Under the pieces are notes generated by a model. That model did no database searches. It was given only the letters and a program-made list of their open reading frames with translations, and was not told where the DNA came from. A stretch of DNA of 21,354 nt from Thermoleophilia bacterium (GTDB taxonomy: Bacteria > Actinomycetota > Thermoleophilia > Gaiellales > Gaiellaceae), in assembly GCA_014534155.1 (NCBI GenBank), contig JACVSB010000005.1:1-21354 (forward strand), read 5' to 3'. A program made the translations under genes and the position numbers. Numbering within the stretch: the stretch's first letter is position 1; each line of letters starts with the position of its first letter. This document shows positions 1 through 7,391 of the stretch, piece after piece.

Positions 1-624
1 GAAGCCGCCGACGACGTCGGAGTGGCCTCCGAGGTACTTCGTGGTCGAGTGGACGACGACGTCGGCGCCGAGGTCGAGCGGCCGCTGCAGGTACGGGGTC
101 GCGAAGGTGTTGTCGACGACCACGAGAGCGCCGGCGGCGTGTGCGGCCTCGGCCGCGGCGGCGATATCGACCACGTTCAGGAGCGGGTTCGTGGGCGTCT
201 CCACCCACACGAGCCTGGTGCGCTCGTCCAGCGCGGCGGCCAGCGACCCGGAGATCTCGTGCGCGGGCAGGAACTCGAACTCGTAGCCCTTCGGCGCGAG
301 GACCTTCGAGAAGAGCCGGTACGTGCCTCCGTAGACGTCGTTCACGCACACGACGCGATCCCCGGGGCCCACGAGCTGGAGGACGGTGGTCGTGGCCGCC
401 ATCCCGGAGGCGAACGCGAACCCGTGCGCAGCGCCCTCGAGGGAGGCGAGGCACGTCTCCAGCGCCTTGCGCGTGGGGTTGCCGGTGCGCGAGTAGACGA
501 AGCCCTTGTGCTTCCCGACCTCCTCCTGCGCGTACGTCGACGTCTGGTAGATCGGGACGATCACCGAGCCCGTGGCGGGATCCGGCTCCTGGCCCTCATG
601 GATCGCGCGGGTCTCGAAGTCCAC
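1..624 (-). CDS. Cystathionine gamma-synthase / gamma-lyase (partial, C-terminus beyond left edge)
   Basis: PLP enzyme of the Cys/Met metabolism family, making or cleaving cystathionine in the cytoplasm. Only the N-terminal 208 residues are in the window. Visible: the family opening FETRAIHEGQEPDP; the phosphate-binding segment YSRTGNPTR; ASGMAATT; the cofactor aspartate in VVDNTFATPYLQRP; and the PLP lysine in STTKYLGGHSDVVGG (about residue 196). GTG 624 is chosen because FETRAIH sits at residue 3 as in relatives, and a TACGAT hexamer lies 9 bp upstream. The start overlaps the 3' end of the AlkX-like gene by 64 bp. With the cystathionine beta-synthase two genes upstream, reverse transsulfuration (homocysteine to cysteine) is the likely role, favouring a lyase. 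Sequence alone does not separate gamma-lyase from gamma-synthase (metB). Confidence 0.93.
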   Translation of the reverse strand, partial: MDFETRAIHEGQEPDPATGSVIVPIYQTSTYAQEEVGKHKGFVYSRTGNPTRKALETCLASLEGAAHGFAFASGMAATTTVLQLVGPGDRVVCVNDVYGGTYRLFSKVLAPKGYEFEFLPAHEISGSLAAALDERTRLVWVETPTNPLLNVVDIAAAAEAAHAAGALVVVDNTFATPYLQRPLDLGADVVVHSTTKYLGGHSDVVGGF

Positions 625-1754
625 GGCGTCTCGATCGTACCAACGCCCACGACGCCGGCCAGGCGGGCGAGCGCGCCCTCGAAGCTGCGCCGGAGCGCCC
701 CGCTCTCGCGCACCCCGCGCTCCAGGTGGAGCGCCACGACGCGCAGTTGCCCGGCCCGCCGGTCCGTCTTCAGGTCGGCTCGGCCGACCAGGCGATCGCC
801 GCGCAGGAACGGGAGGACGTAGTAGCCGAACTCCCGCTCGTGCGGCGGCTTGTACACCTCGATGCGGTGCCGGAAGGCGAACAGCCGCTCGACGAGCTCG
901 CGGTCCCAGAGGAGGTTGTCGAAGGGGGAGAGGAGAACGGCCTCCGCGGGCGCCTCGGGCTCGAGGTCGGCGCCGGGCGCGACGACGAGCGCCGGGCCTC
1001 CGTCCGCGACCGGGACGGTGGCGAGCCGTCCCTCGGCGAGGAGGGCCGCAAGCGCGGGGCGGATGCGCCGGATGCCGCCGGCGACCCGGTAGTGGTCGGC
1101 GATAGCGCGCTCGGTCAGCGCCCCCCGCGCGGTGACCGCGCGCACGACGAGCCCGCGCAGGTACTCGTCCTCGCTCGGCGCCGGCGCGTCCAGCTGCTCG
1201 CGGGGGATCACGCGCTCCGGGAGCTCGTACAGGCGTTCGAAGCCGCGCCGCCCCGAGACGACGAGCTCGCCCGCGGTCCAGAGCGCCTCGAGCATCCGCT
1301 TGGCGGGCTTCCACTGCCACAGGCCGCCGCCGGCGCCCTCGAAGTCGCGCGATCCGAGCGGCCCTCGCTCCCGGATCTCGGCGAGGACGCGCGCCGCGAG
1401 CTCCGGCTCCGAGTCGACGACGGGGCCGTACCAGTGGTGCATCCGGCGGCTCTGCATCCGCCGTTTGAACAGCGCGAAGTCGTCGATCGGGACCAGACAC
1501 GCCTCGTGGGCCCAGTACTCGAACACGCGCCCCTCGACGAGGAGCCGGGACACCGTTCCTCGCGGGTAGACGCCGACCCGGGACCCGAGCACGATCCGGT
1601 GGCTTCGCTCGACCGCCGTGATGGAATCGAGCTGGACGCACGAGAGGCGCGCGATCGCCGCCTCCACGTCGTCCGCTTGGCCGCGTCGTGTCCGGCCGGC
1701 GTAGTCCTGCGCGGAGACGACGACGGCGCGCGCTTGCGCGAGTGTCAGCGTCAG
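561..1754 (-). CDS. YcaQ/AlkX-like winged-helix DNA glycosylase family protein
   Basis: Member of the HTH_42 family (YcaQ/AlkX, AlkZ), monofunctional DNA glycosylases that unhook alkylated bases and interstrand crosslinks. The signature VQLDS (Q41, D43 counted from CTG 1754) matches the QxD form of the AlkX branch, not the QxQ form of AlkZ. Other family-like stretches are FEYWAHEACLVP, the winged-helix middle, and LSPFDNLLWDR near residue 275. The first standard start is GTG 1667, but conserved N-terminal sequence (LTLAQARAVVVSAQDY) runs upstream of it. No ATG, GTG or TTG occurs in frame before a stop at 1911-1913. CTG 1754 forms a CTGA overlap with the stop of the upstream gene, like the GTGA overlaps elsewhere in this window. 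That start gives 397 residues, near the length of E. coli YcaQ. The start is inferred; the family is fairly sure. Confidence 0.8.
   Translation of the reverse strand: MTLTLAQARAVVVSAQDYAGRTRRGQADDVEAAIARLSCVQLDSITAVERSHRIVLGSRVGVYPRGTVSRLLVEGRVFEYWAHEACLVPIDDFALFKRRMQSRRMHHWYGPVVDSEPELAARVLAEIRERGPLGSRDFEGAGGGLWQWKPAKRMLEALWTAGELVVSGRRGFERLYELPERVIPREQLDAPAPSEDEYLRGLVVRAVTARGALTERAIADHYRVAGGIRRIRPALAALLAEGRLATVPVADGGPALVVAPGADLEPEAPAEAVLLSPFDNLLWDRELVERLFAFRHRIEVYKPPHEREFGYYVLPFLRGDRLVGRADLKTDRRAGQLRVVALHLERGVRESGALRRSFEGALARLAGVVGVGTIETPWTSRPARSMRARSRIPPRAR
634..639 (-). promoter_or_regulatory. Candidate -10 element (TACGAT) for the cystathionine gamma-synthase/lyase gene
   Basis: TACGAT fits TANNNT and ends 9 bp before GTG 624, inside the 3' coding end of the AlkX-like gene. 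No Shine-Dalgarno sequence is seen. The spacing fits a leaderless internal promoter, but such a hexamer can arise by chance in coding DNA. Confidence 0.35.
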
Positions 1755-3169
1755 CGTCCGCGTGGCCGGCGTTCCCCGTCGGGGCCGCGCTGGTGCGCGA
1801 GGTACTCGAGCAGGTCCGCGCGCGTGAGGACCCCGACCGGGCGACCCCGGCTCGCGACGACGACGGCCGGGCTGCCGCCGGAGAGGTCGGCGAACACCGT
1901 GTCCACCGACTCAGCGATCTCGACGGCGGGCAGGGGCGGCTCCATCGCGGCCGCGACGTCGTCGTTGAGCGCGTCCTGGTTCGCAAACAGGCGGTCGAGG
2001 AGACCGCGCTCGCGGACCGACCCGACGACGTCCGCCAGGGAGTCGACGGGCTCGTGCCGCACGACTGGAATCTGGGAGATCCCGTAGCGCTGCATGAGCT
2101 CGATCGCCTGCCCCAGCTTCTCGTGCGTGCCGAGCAGGATCAGCTCCGGCACCCCGGGCTCCCCCTCGCGCTTGAAGGCGAGAACCTCCTCGATCGTGGG
2201 CGCGGGCGCCTTGCGCTCCAGGATCCCGTACTCCGCCAGCCAGTTGTCGTCGTAGAACTTCGAGAGGTACCCGCGGCCGCTGTCGGGGATCAGCGTGACG
2301 ACGGTCGTCCCCGCTCCGTAGCGTCGGGCGACGTGCAGCATCGCCCACACGGCGGTTCCGCCTGAGCCGCCGACGAGGAGTCCCTCCTCACGTGCGAGCC
2401 GGCGAGCCGTAAGGAAGGAATCGCGGTCCGAGACCGTGACGTACTCGTCCACGAGCGCGGGGTCGAAGGTGCTCGGCCAGAAGTCCTCGCCGATCCCCTC
2501 GACGAGGTACGGGTGCACGCTCTCGGACGAGTAGATGGATCCCTCGGGGTCGGCGCCGACGACGCGGAGGTCGGGCTTTCGCTCCTTCAGGTACCGTGCG
2601 GCGCCGGAGATCGTTCCACCCGTCCCGACGGAGAGCACGAGCACGTCGAGCTCGCCGGCCGTCTGCTCCCAGAGCTCGGGCCCAGTCGTCTCGTAGTGTG
2701 CCTCGGGGTTCGCGCTGTTCGCGTACTGGTCAGGCTTGAAGGCGCCAGGGATCTCCTCGGCCAGGCGGTTCGAGACCGAGTAGTAGCTCTCGGGCGACTC
2801 GGGAGACACGGCCGTCGGGCAGATGACGACCTCCGATCCGTACGCACGCAAGAGCGAGATCTTCTCCTGCGAGACCTTGTCGGGCATGACGAAGATGCAG
2901 CGGTAGCCGCGGAGGGCAGCGACGATCGCGAGGCCGACGCCCGTGTTGCCGCTCGTCGGCTCGACGATCGTTCCGCCGGGGCGCAGCTTGCCGTCGCGCT
3001 CGCCCGCCTCGATCATCTTGAGGCCGATCCGGTCCTTCACGCTGCCTCCCGGGTTCAGGTAGTCGAGCTTCGCGAGGAGCAGCGGCTCGAGCCCGCGCGC
3101 GAGCCGCTGGAGCCGGACGAGCGGCGTCCCGCCCACGAGGTCGAGGACGGTCGGGTACGCGCGATCCAC
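1751..3169 (-). CDS. Cystathionine beta-synthase with C-terminal CBS-domain pair
   Basis: PLP enzyme of 472 residues condensing homocysteine with serine (or a related beta-replacement) to cystathionine. Fold-type II core: PLP lysine K45 in NPGGSVKDRIGLK, PTSGNTGVGLA (71-81), the phosphate loop SVGTGGTISGAA (180-191), and GGSGGTA (267-273), whose serine contacts the pyridine nitrogen. LIPDSGRGYLSKFYDDNWL (293-311) is typical of true cystathionine beta-synthases rather than cysteine synthases. Two CBS motifs follow (about 340-400 and 405-460), possibly binding adenosyl ligands. There is no N-terminal haem region as in animal enzymes. GTG 3169 gives the normal N-terminus and lies 32 bp after the purH stop, with a TAGGCT hexamer 7 bp upstream. 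Its end overlaps the AlkX-like gene. Cysteine synthase activity is a less likely alternative. Confidence 0.93.
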   Translation of the reverse strand: MDRAYPTVLDLVGGTPLVRLQRLARGLEPLLLAKLDYLNPGGSVKDRIGLKMIEAGERDGKLRPGGTIVEPTSGNTGVGLAIVAALRGYRCIFVMPDKVSQEKISLLRAYGSEVVICPTAVSPESPESYYSVSNRLAEEIPGAFKPDQYANSANPEAHYETTGPELWEQTAGELDVLVLSVGTGGTISGAARYLKERKPDLRVVGADPEGSIYSSESVHPYLVEGIGEDFWPSTFDPALVDEYVTVSDRDSFLTARRLAREEGLLVGGSGGTAVWAMLHVARRYGAGTTVVTLIPDSGRGYLSKFYDDNWLAEYGILERKAPAPTIEEVLAFKREGEPGVPELILLGTHEKLGQAIELMQRYGISQIPVVRHEPVDSLADVVGSVRERGLLDRLFANQDALNDDVAAAMEPPLPAVEIAESVDTVFADLSGGSPAVVVASRGRPVGVLTRADLLEYLAHQRGPDGERRPRGR

Positions 3170-3176
3170 GAGGGGT

Positions 3177-3182
3177 AGCCTA
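3177..3182 (-). promoter_or_regulatory. Candidate -10 element (TAGGCT), leaderless type, for cystathionine beta-synthase
   Basis: TAGGCT lies in the 32-bp gap after purH and ends 7 bp before GTG 3169. No ribosome binding site fits between them. The same hexamer precedes the MOSC and glyoxalase genes at similar distance. It suggests the sulfur genes can be transcribed separately from purH. Confidence 0.5.
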
Positions 3183-3201
3183 AGCCCTCTGCTAGCGGGC
3201 G

Positions 3202-4743
3202 CTAGTGGCGGAAGTGGCGGCGCCCCGTGAACACCATCGTCGCGCCCGCCCGCTCCACGGCGTCCAGCACCTCTGGGTCTCGCTTCGAGCCACCAGGCTG
3301 GATCAGCGCTCCCACGCCTGCGGAGAGTGCGAGCTCGGGCCCGTCGGGAAACGGGAAGAAGGCGTCGGAGGCGAGGACGGATCCGCGCGCGTCGTGACCG
3401 TGCGTCCGCGCCTTCTCGAGCGCGATCCGCACGGCGTCCACGCGGCTCTGCTCGCCGGCGGCGATGCCGATCGTCTGCAGGTCCTTGGCGAGCACGATCG
3501 CGTTCGAGGCGACGTGCCTGGCGACGCGCCAGGCGAAGAGGAGATCGCCCCACGTCGGCTCGCCGGGGATGCGCGTTGTCACGACCTCCATCGCCTCGCG
3601 CTCGTCGACGTCCGTGTCCGTGTCCTGCACGAGCACGCCCCCCAGCACGCGCCGGTAGTCGCGCTCCCCCGGCGTCCCGCCGCGGCGCTCGCGGTCCTGG
3701 AGGAGGCGCAGCGCCCGCTTGCGCCCCAGGAGCTCGGACGCTTCGCTCGTGTACTCCGGCGCGATCACCACCTCCACGAACTCGTCCGCGAGCCGCTCGG
3801 CCAGTGGCCGCTCCACCCGGCGGTTGAGCGCTACCACTCCGCCGTAGGCAGAAACGGGATCCGCGCCGTGCGCCTTCGCGTACGCCTCCTCGGCGTCGTG
3901 GCCGAGCGCGCAGCCGCTGGGGCTCGCGTGCTTGACGACGACGCAAGCGGGCACCGTGAAGTCGCGCAGGACCGCGCGCGCGGCGTCGAGGTCGTTCAGG
4001 TTGTTGTACGAGAGCTGGCTACCGCCGAGCTGGTCCACGCGCGAGAGGAGGTGCCGACGGGCGCCCGCCTCGGCGTAGTAGGCGCCGCGCTGGTGCGGGT
4101 TCTCGCCGTAGCGCAGGTCGACGACCTTCTCCAGCGAGACGATCAGGCGGTCCGGGAACGTCTCGCGATCGGAGAACCAGGCGGCGATCGAGGCCTCGTA
4201 CGCGGCGGTGTGCGCGAACGCCTCGGCGGCGAGGGCGCGCCGCGTCTGGATCCCCACGTCGCCCTGGATGCGAAGCTCGGAGACGAGGGGCCCGTAGCGC
4301 TCGCGTGAGCAGACGGGCAGCACGTGGAGGAAGTTCTTTGCCGCCGCCCGCAGCATCGCCGGGCCGCCGATGTCGATCATCTCGACGGCCTCCTCCTCCC
4401 GCACGTCCTTGCGGGCGGCGACGGACTGGAAGGGGTAGAGGTTGACGCAGACGAGGTCGAAGGGCCGGATGTCGTACGCGTCCAGGGCGTGCACGTCCTC
4501 CTCCAGGTTGCGACGGGCGAGGATGGCCGCGTGGATCCTCGGGTGCAGCGTCTTCACGCGCCCGCCAAGGAGCTCGGGAATCTCCGTGAGCGCGTCGACC
4601 GGCGTTACCGGGAGGCCGAGCTCGGCGATGTAGCGCGCGGTTCCACCGCTCGCCACGATTTCGACGCCGAGGTCGCTCAGGTCGCGCGCGAACTCGTCGA
4701 GGCCCGTCTTGTCGAAGACGGAGACGAGGGCGCGCTCAACCAT
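3202..4743 (-). CDS. purH: Bifunctional AICAR transformylase / IMP cyclohydrolase
   Basis: Catalyses the last two steps to IMP: formyl transfer from 10-formyl-THF to AICAR, then ring closure. The 513 residues match the usual length. The N-terminal cyclohydrolase (MGS-like) domain shows SVFDKTGL, SGGTARY, LGGRVKTLHPRIHAAIL and IDIGGPAMLRAAAKN. The transformylase domain shows LRYGENPHQ, QLSYNNLNDLDAA, the catalytic Lys-His in VVKHASPSGCALG, WRVARHVASNAIVLAKD, GSVLASDAFFPFPD and a C-terminal GRRHFRH. Some conserved positions vary (GSQLSYNN where GKQLSYNN is common; GIAAGEQSRVDA). ATG 4743 overlaps the end of purN by 8 bp (ATGGTTGA), and no separate ribosome binding site is obvious, so translation is probably coupled. 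Cystathionine beta-synthase follows downstream. Confidence 0.98.
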   Translation of the reverse strand: MVERALVSVFDKTGLDEFARDLSDLGVEIVASGGTARYIAELGLPVTPVDALTEIPELLGGRVKTLHPRIHAAILARRNLEEDVHALDAYDIRPFDLVCVNLYPFQSVAARKDVREEEAVEMIDIGGPAMLRAAAKNFLHVLPVCSRERYGPLVSELRIQGDVGIQTRRALAAEAFAHTAAYEASIAAWFSDRETFPDRLIVSLEKVVDLRYGENPHQRGAYYAEAGARRHLLSRVDQLGGSQLSYNNLNDLDAARAVLRDFTVPACVVVKHASPSGCALGHDAEEAYAKAHGADPVSAYGGVVALNRRVERPLAERLADEFVEVVIAPEYTSEASELLGRKRALRLLQDRERRGGTPGERDYRRVLGGVLVQDTDTDVDEREAMEVVTTRIPGEPTWGDLLFAWRVARHVASNAIVLAKDLQTIGIAAGEQSRVDAVRIALEKARTHGHDARGSVLASDAFFPFPDGPELALSAGVGALIQPGGSKRDPEVLDAVERAGATMVFTGRRHFRH

Positions 4744-5320
4744 CGCGGGCAGGAGGTGTCAAGTTCTCGGGCGAGAGCGTAGAACGGGTGGCGAGGCAGC
4801 GTCGTGTCGCGCTGGGAAGGAGGCGGTGCTCGACGGCGTGGATCCGCGCGCCCAGCGTCTCGACAGTGTCGCGCGGGTGCACCGCCACGGGCTCCTGCGC
4901 CACGACCGGCCCGGTGTCGACCCCCTCGTCCAGGAAGTGCACCGTCACGCCCGTCTCGGCGACTCCCGCGCTGAGGGCGTCGCGCACGGCGTGCATGCCG
5001 GGGAAGGCCGGGAGGAGCGACGGGTGCACGTTCAGCGCGGGAAAGCGGGCGAGGAAGGGACGCGTGAGGAGGTGCATGTAGCCGGCGCAGACGACGAGCT
5101 CGACCCCGCGCTCCGCGAGCCAGGCCGCCATGGCAAGGTCCCTGGCCTCGCGCGAGTGGTAGCGGTCGAGGTCGAAGACCGCGGCCGGGATCCCCTCCCG
5201 CTCGGCCCGCGCGAGCGCAGGCGCGCCCCACCGGTTCGAGGCGACGGCGACGACGGGGAGCCCGGCGTCGACGAGCGCCTGCAGGTTCGTCCCCTCGCCG
5301 GAGACGAGGACGCCGATCAC
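4736..5320 (-). CDS. purN: Phosphoribosylglycinamide formyltransferase (10-formyl-THF dependent)
   Basis: Third step of purine synthesis: transfers formyl from 10-formyl-THF to GAR. The 194 residues include the phosphate-binding VLVSGEGTNLQAL (4-16), the catalytic triad equivalents N97 and H99 in LNVHPSLLPAFPG and D135 in HFLDEGVDTGP, and the closing HAVEHRLLP. These align with N106, H108 and D144 of the E. coli enzyme. GTG 5320 is the natural start, leaving two residues before the beta-strand GVLVSG. The gene follows purM after a 153-bp gap, the only sizeable gap in this gene string, and overlaps purH by 8 bp. The last 20 residues are basic and variable, beyond the conserved core. Confidence 0.97.
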   Translation of the reverse strand: MIGVLVSGEGTNLQALVDAGLPVVAVASNRWGAPALARAEREGIPAAVFDLDRYHSREARDLAMAAWLAERGVELVVCAGYMHLLTRPFLARFPALNVHPSLLPAFPGMHAVRDALSAGVAETGVTVHFLDEGVDTGPVVAQEPVAVHPRDTVETLGARIHAVEHRLLPSATRRCLATRSTLSPENLTPPARDG

Positions 5321-5473
5321 CGCTCGGCCTTTCTGGACGGGCTCACGGCCGCCGACACTCCGCCCCGGGGACCCCCCGGATTACCGGTTCCCCCGCGACG
5401 GGCGTAGCGCACCGAGTCCCGCGCCTGGGTCGCGCTTCCTGGCGGGGGACGCTCCGCGTGCGTCGAGTCGCGC
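5321..5473 (-). other. purM-purN intergenic gap (153 bp), no gene recognised
   Basis: Short GC-rich spacer inside an otherwise tightly packed purine string. It has G/C runs and small palindromes (for example CCCCGGGG), but I see no small reading frame with a start and ribosome binding site, no clear terminator with a T tract, and no recognisable riboswitch. Confidence 0.5.
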
Positions 5474-6430
5474 TCATGCGAAGACGACGCCCGACAGGCC
5501 AGACTCGACGCGCCCGATGGCCGGGAAGCCCGTGCGCGGCGCGTCGGCCGCGGGGACGACGGCGCAGTAGCCGATCCCCAGGTTGAAGACGCGTCGCTGC
5601 TCCTCCTCGCTCACGCCTCGCTCCTCGAGCCACGCGAAGACCGGCGGCCGCGACCATGCGGCGGCGTCGATCCGCGCGCCGAGCCCCGGCGGCAGCACGC
5701 GCGCGAGGTTCGCTGCGATGCCGCCGCCCGTGACGTGCGCCAGCGCCTTCACGTCCGCCGCGGCGCGCATCCGCCGCACGTCCTCGAGGTAGAGGCGCGT
5801 CGGTGCGAGGAGGAGGTCGGGATCAGGGTCCGCCACGTGCGCGCCGTCCTCGAGCAGCCGGCGGACGAGCGAGTAGCCGTTCGCGTGCAGGCCCGAGGAG
5901 GGGAGCCCGAGCACGATGTCGCCGTCGCTCACGCGGGCGCCGTCGACGAGGGCATCGCGGCGCACGAGGCCGACGCACGTGCCTGCGAAGTCCAGCTCCT
6001 CCTCGCGGTAGACGCCGGGCATCTCGGCCGTCTCGCCGCCGAGGATCGCACAGCGCGCCGCGCGGCAGACGTCGGCGGCGCCGGAGACGAGCTCCGCCAC
6101 CTCGTCGAGCTCGAGCCGCGCGGCCGCCACGTAGTCGAGGAAAAAGAGCGGCTCGGCCCCCGTCGTCAGCACGTCGTTCACGCAGTGCGCGGCCAGGTCC
6201 CGTCCTGCGTCCCGCAGACGCCGCGCCCGGCGCGCGAGGACGAGCTTCGTGCCGACGCCGTCGGTCGAGGCGGCGAGGAGGCGCTCGTCGTCGAGCGCGT
6301 AGAGGCCCGCGAAGGCGCCGAAGGAGCCGACGACGCCCGGTGTCCGCGTCGACTCGACCGCCGCGCCCACGCGCTCGACGACGGCGCCGGCCGCGGCGAG
6401 CGAGACGCCGGCGGCGTCGTACGTCGTCAC
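5474..6430 (-). CDS. purM: Phosphoribosylformylglycinamidine cyclo-ligase (AIR synthetase)
   Basis: ATP-dependent closure of the imidazole ring of FGAM to give AIR (fifth step of purine synthesis). Family motifs in order over 318 residues: YDAAGVSLAAAG at the N-terminus, TPGVVGSFGAFAGLY, DGVGTKLVLA, HCVNDVLTTGAEPLFFLDY, GGETAEMPGVY, GLPSSGLHANGYSLVR, and HVTGGGIAANLARVLPPG. It is somewhat shorter than the usual 340-350 residues because the segment before the final strand (VESGLSGVVFA) is trimmed; nothing catalytic seems missing. GTG 6430 overlaps the stop of the upstream VOC gene as GTGA, so translation is probably coupled. It shares the PurM fold with PurL, encoded further right in the window. 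Confidence 0.97.
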   Translation of the reverse strand: MTTYDAAGVSLAAAGAVVERVGAAVESTRTPGVVGSFGAFAGLYALDDERLLAASTDGVGTKLVLARRARRLRDAGRDLAAHCVNDVLTTGAEPLFFLDYVAAARLELDEVAELVSGAADVCRAARCAILGGETAEMPGVYREEELDFAGTCVGLVRRDALVDGARVSDGDIVLGLPSSGLHANGYSLVRRLLEDGAHVADPDPDLLLAPTRLYLEDVRRMRAAADVKALAHVTGGGIAANLARVLPPGLGARIDAAAWSRPPVFAWLEERGVSEEEQRRVFNLGIGYCAVVPAADAPRTGFPAIGRVESGLSGVVFA

Positions 6431-7038
6431 TCGACGACCTCGGCGACGAGCTCGGGCCGGCCCTCAGGCCCGCCCGGCAGGAAGCGGACGACCGTGCCGC
6501 CGACCACGACCTCGTGGGCGCTGCGCGGGAGCTCGAGGATCTCCGCCAGGGCCGTCACCTTCGTGTGCGGGTCGTCGGCGCGCAGGTGGAGCTCGGCCAG
6601 GCGCAGGTCCGGCGCGGCCGCCAGCGTCTCCTCGATCCAGTCCCGAGGCGGGTGCACCTCGAGGCGGAACCCGGCGTTCGTGGTGATGAACGTTCGCTTT
6701 CCGGGATGATCCTGAATCTTCAGGTCGAGATCGGACGCACGCTCGAGCGCGGCGAGGTACCCGTCCTCGTCCAGGGCCACGCCGAGATGGTCGACCCGCG
6801 GAACCTCCCAGTGGCCGGGCTGCACGACGACGTTGACCGCACCGCGCCCGAGCTCGATCAGGCGCAGGCGGAAGCCCATCCGCTCGAGCTCGTCCCAGCT
6901 CGTCCCGGCCTCGAACCAGTGCGAGGCCTCACCGACCCACCCGTAACGGGCGATCAGCTCGAAGCCGAGCTTCCCGAGGTAGCGGGCCTCGACGAGCCGG
7001 ACCTTGCTCGTGACGAGGTGGTAGTGGAAGAGCTGCAC
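6427..7038 (-). CDS. VOC (glyoxalase/dioxygenase-fold) protein, function unknown, first gene of the purM string
   Basis: A 203-residue protein with repeated beta-alpha-beta-beta-beta modules typical of the vicinal oxygen chelate superfamily: residues about 1-73, 81-130 and 145-200. Candidate metal ligands in the classical positions are H7 (FHYHLVTSKV), H84 (RVDHLGVAL) and E127 (FRLEVHPP). The third unit ends VVRFLPGGPEG. It could be a metal-dependent dioxygenase or glyoxalase-like enzyme; the substrate is not deducible. GTG 7038 opens the minus-strand string with a TACGAT hexamer 11 bp upstream, and the stop overlaps purM (GTGA). That placement suggests co-expression with purine genes, but no purine role is known to me for this family. 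Confidence 0.8.
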   Translation of the reverse strand: MQLFHYHLVTSKVRLVEARYLGKLGFELIARYGWVGEASHWFEAGTSWDELERMGFRLRLIELGRGAVNVVVQPGHWEVPRVDHLGVALDEDGYLAALERASDLDLKIQDHPGKRTFITTNAGFRLEVHPPRDWIEETLAAAPDLRLAELHLRADDPHTKVTALAEILELPRSAHEVVVGGTVVRFLPGGPEGRPELVAEVVE

Positions 7039-7049
7039 CGGGCGTGCAG

Positions 7050-7055
7050 ATCGTA
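7050..7055 (-). promoter_or_regulatory. Candidate -10 element (TACGAT) for the VOC-purM-purN-purH string
   Basis: TACGAT ends 11 bp before GTG 7038 in the 54-bp divergent gap. No Shine-Dalgarno sequence is evident. Spacing would give a leaderless or very short-leader mRNA. No clear -35 was found. Confidence 0.4.
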
Positions 7056-7092
7056 GAAGAGGAAAGGCCGGAAGGGCCGCGAACTCCGCCGC

Positions 7093-7338
7093 ATGTCCGC
7101 CTCTGCCCCTGCGCCGCCGCGGCGTCCCGAGCAGCCGTACTACGGGCCGGGTCTCCCGCCCGTGCCGAACGGCGAGCTCGTCGTCTTCCTCGTCGTCGTC
7201 TTCGTGATCGGGCTCGTCGCGCTCGCGGCCGACACGGTGGGGCCGCGCGACTTCGTCACCGCTGCCACGGTTCTCACGGTCGGCTACCTCCTCTCCCGCG
7301 GACTGGCGAAGCTCGGGAAGGTTCTCGAGAACGGGTAA
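7093..7338 (+). CDS. Small membrane protein, two predicted helices, unknown function
   Basis: An 81-residue protein. It has a proline-rich cytosolic-looking N-terminus (PAPPRRPEQPYYGPGLPP), then a hydrophobic helix at about residues 28-46 (LVVFLVVVFVIGLVALAA), a short polar turn (DTVGPRD), a second helix at about 54-69, and a basic tail (SRGLAKLGKVLENG). I recognise no family. The hydrophobic pattern and normal codon use support a real gene. The ribosome binding site is not convincing: purine-rich GGAAGG lies over 20 bp before ATG 7093. It diverges from the VOC-purM string and precedes the aminotransferase by 53 bp. Confidence 0.65.
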   Translation: MSASAPAPPRRPEQPYYGPGLPPVPNGELVVFLVVVFVIGLVALAADTVGPRDFVTAATVLTVGYLLSRGLAKLGKVLENG

Positions 7339-7377
7339 GCGAGCGGCGCCGGGCGCCGTGCGCCGTGCGAGGGGCGG

Positions 7378-7383
7378 TAGACT
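7378..7383 (+). promoter_or_regulatory. Candidate -10 element (TAGACT), leaderless type, for the aminotransferase-ALDH pair
   Basis: TAGACT ends 8 bp before GTG 7392. There is no ribosome binding site in that interval, so a leaderless transcript is likely. No good -35 is seen; a short direct repeat (GCCGTGC twice) lies just upstream. Confidence 0.5.
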
Positions 7384-7391
7384 CGCGCTCC

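Noticed and set aside
141..2087. Long plus-strand open frame opposite the cystathionine genes
   Set aside because: Arg/Pro/Ser-rich translation with no motifs; it is the antisense of well-supported minus-strand genes. In such GC-rich DNA long antisense frames are expected.
5321..5473. Possible purine riboswitch or small gene between purM and purN
   Set aside because: No purine aptamer core, no start plus ribosome binding site, and the gap is in mid-operon; only generic GC-rich palindromes are seen.
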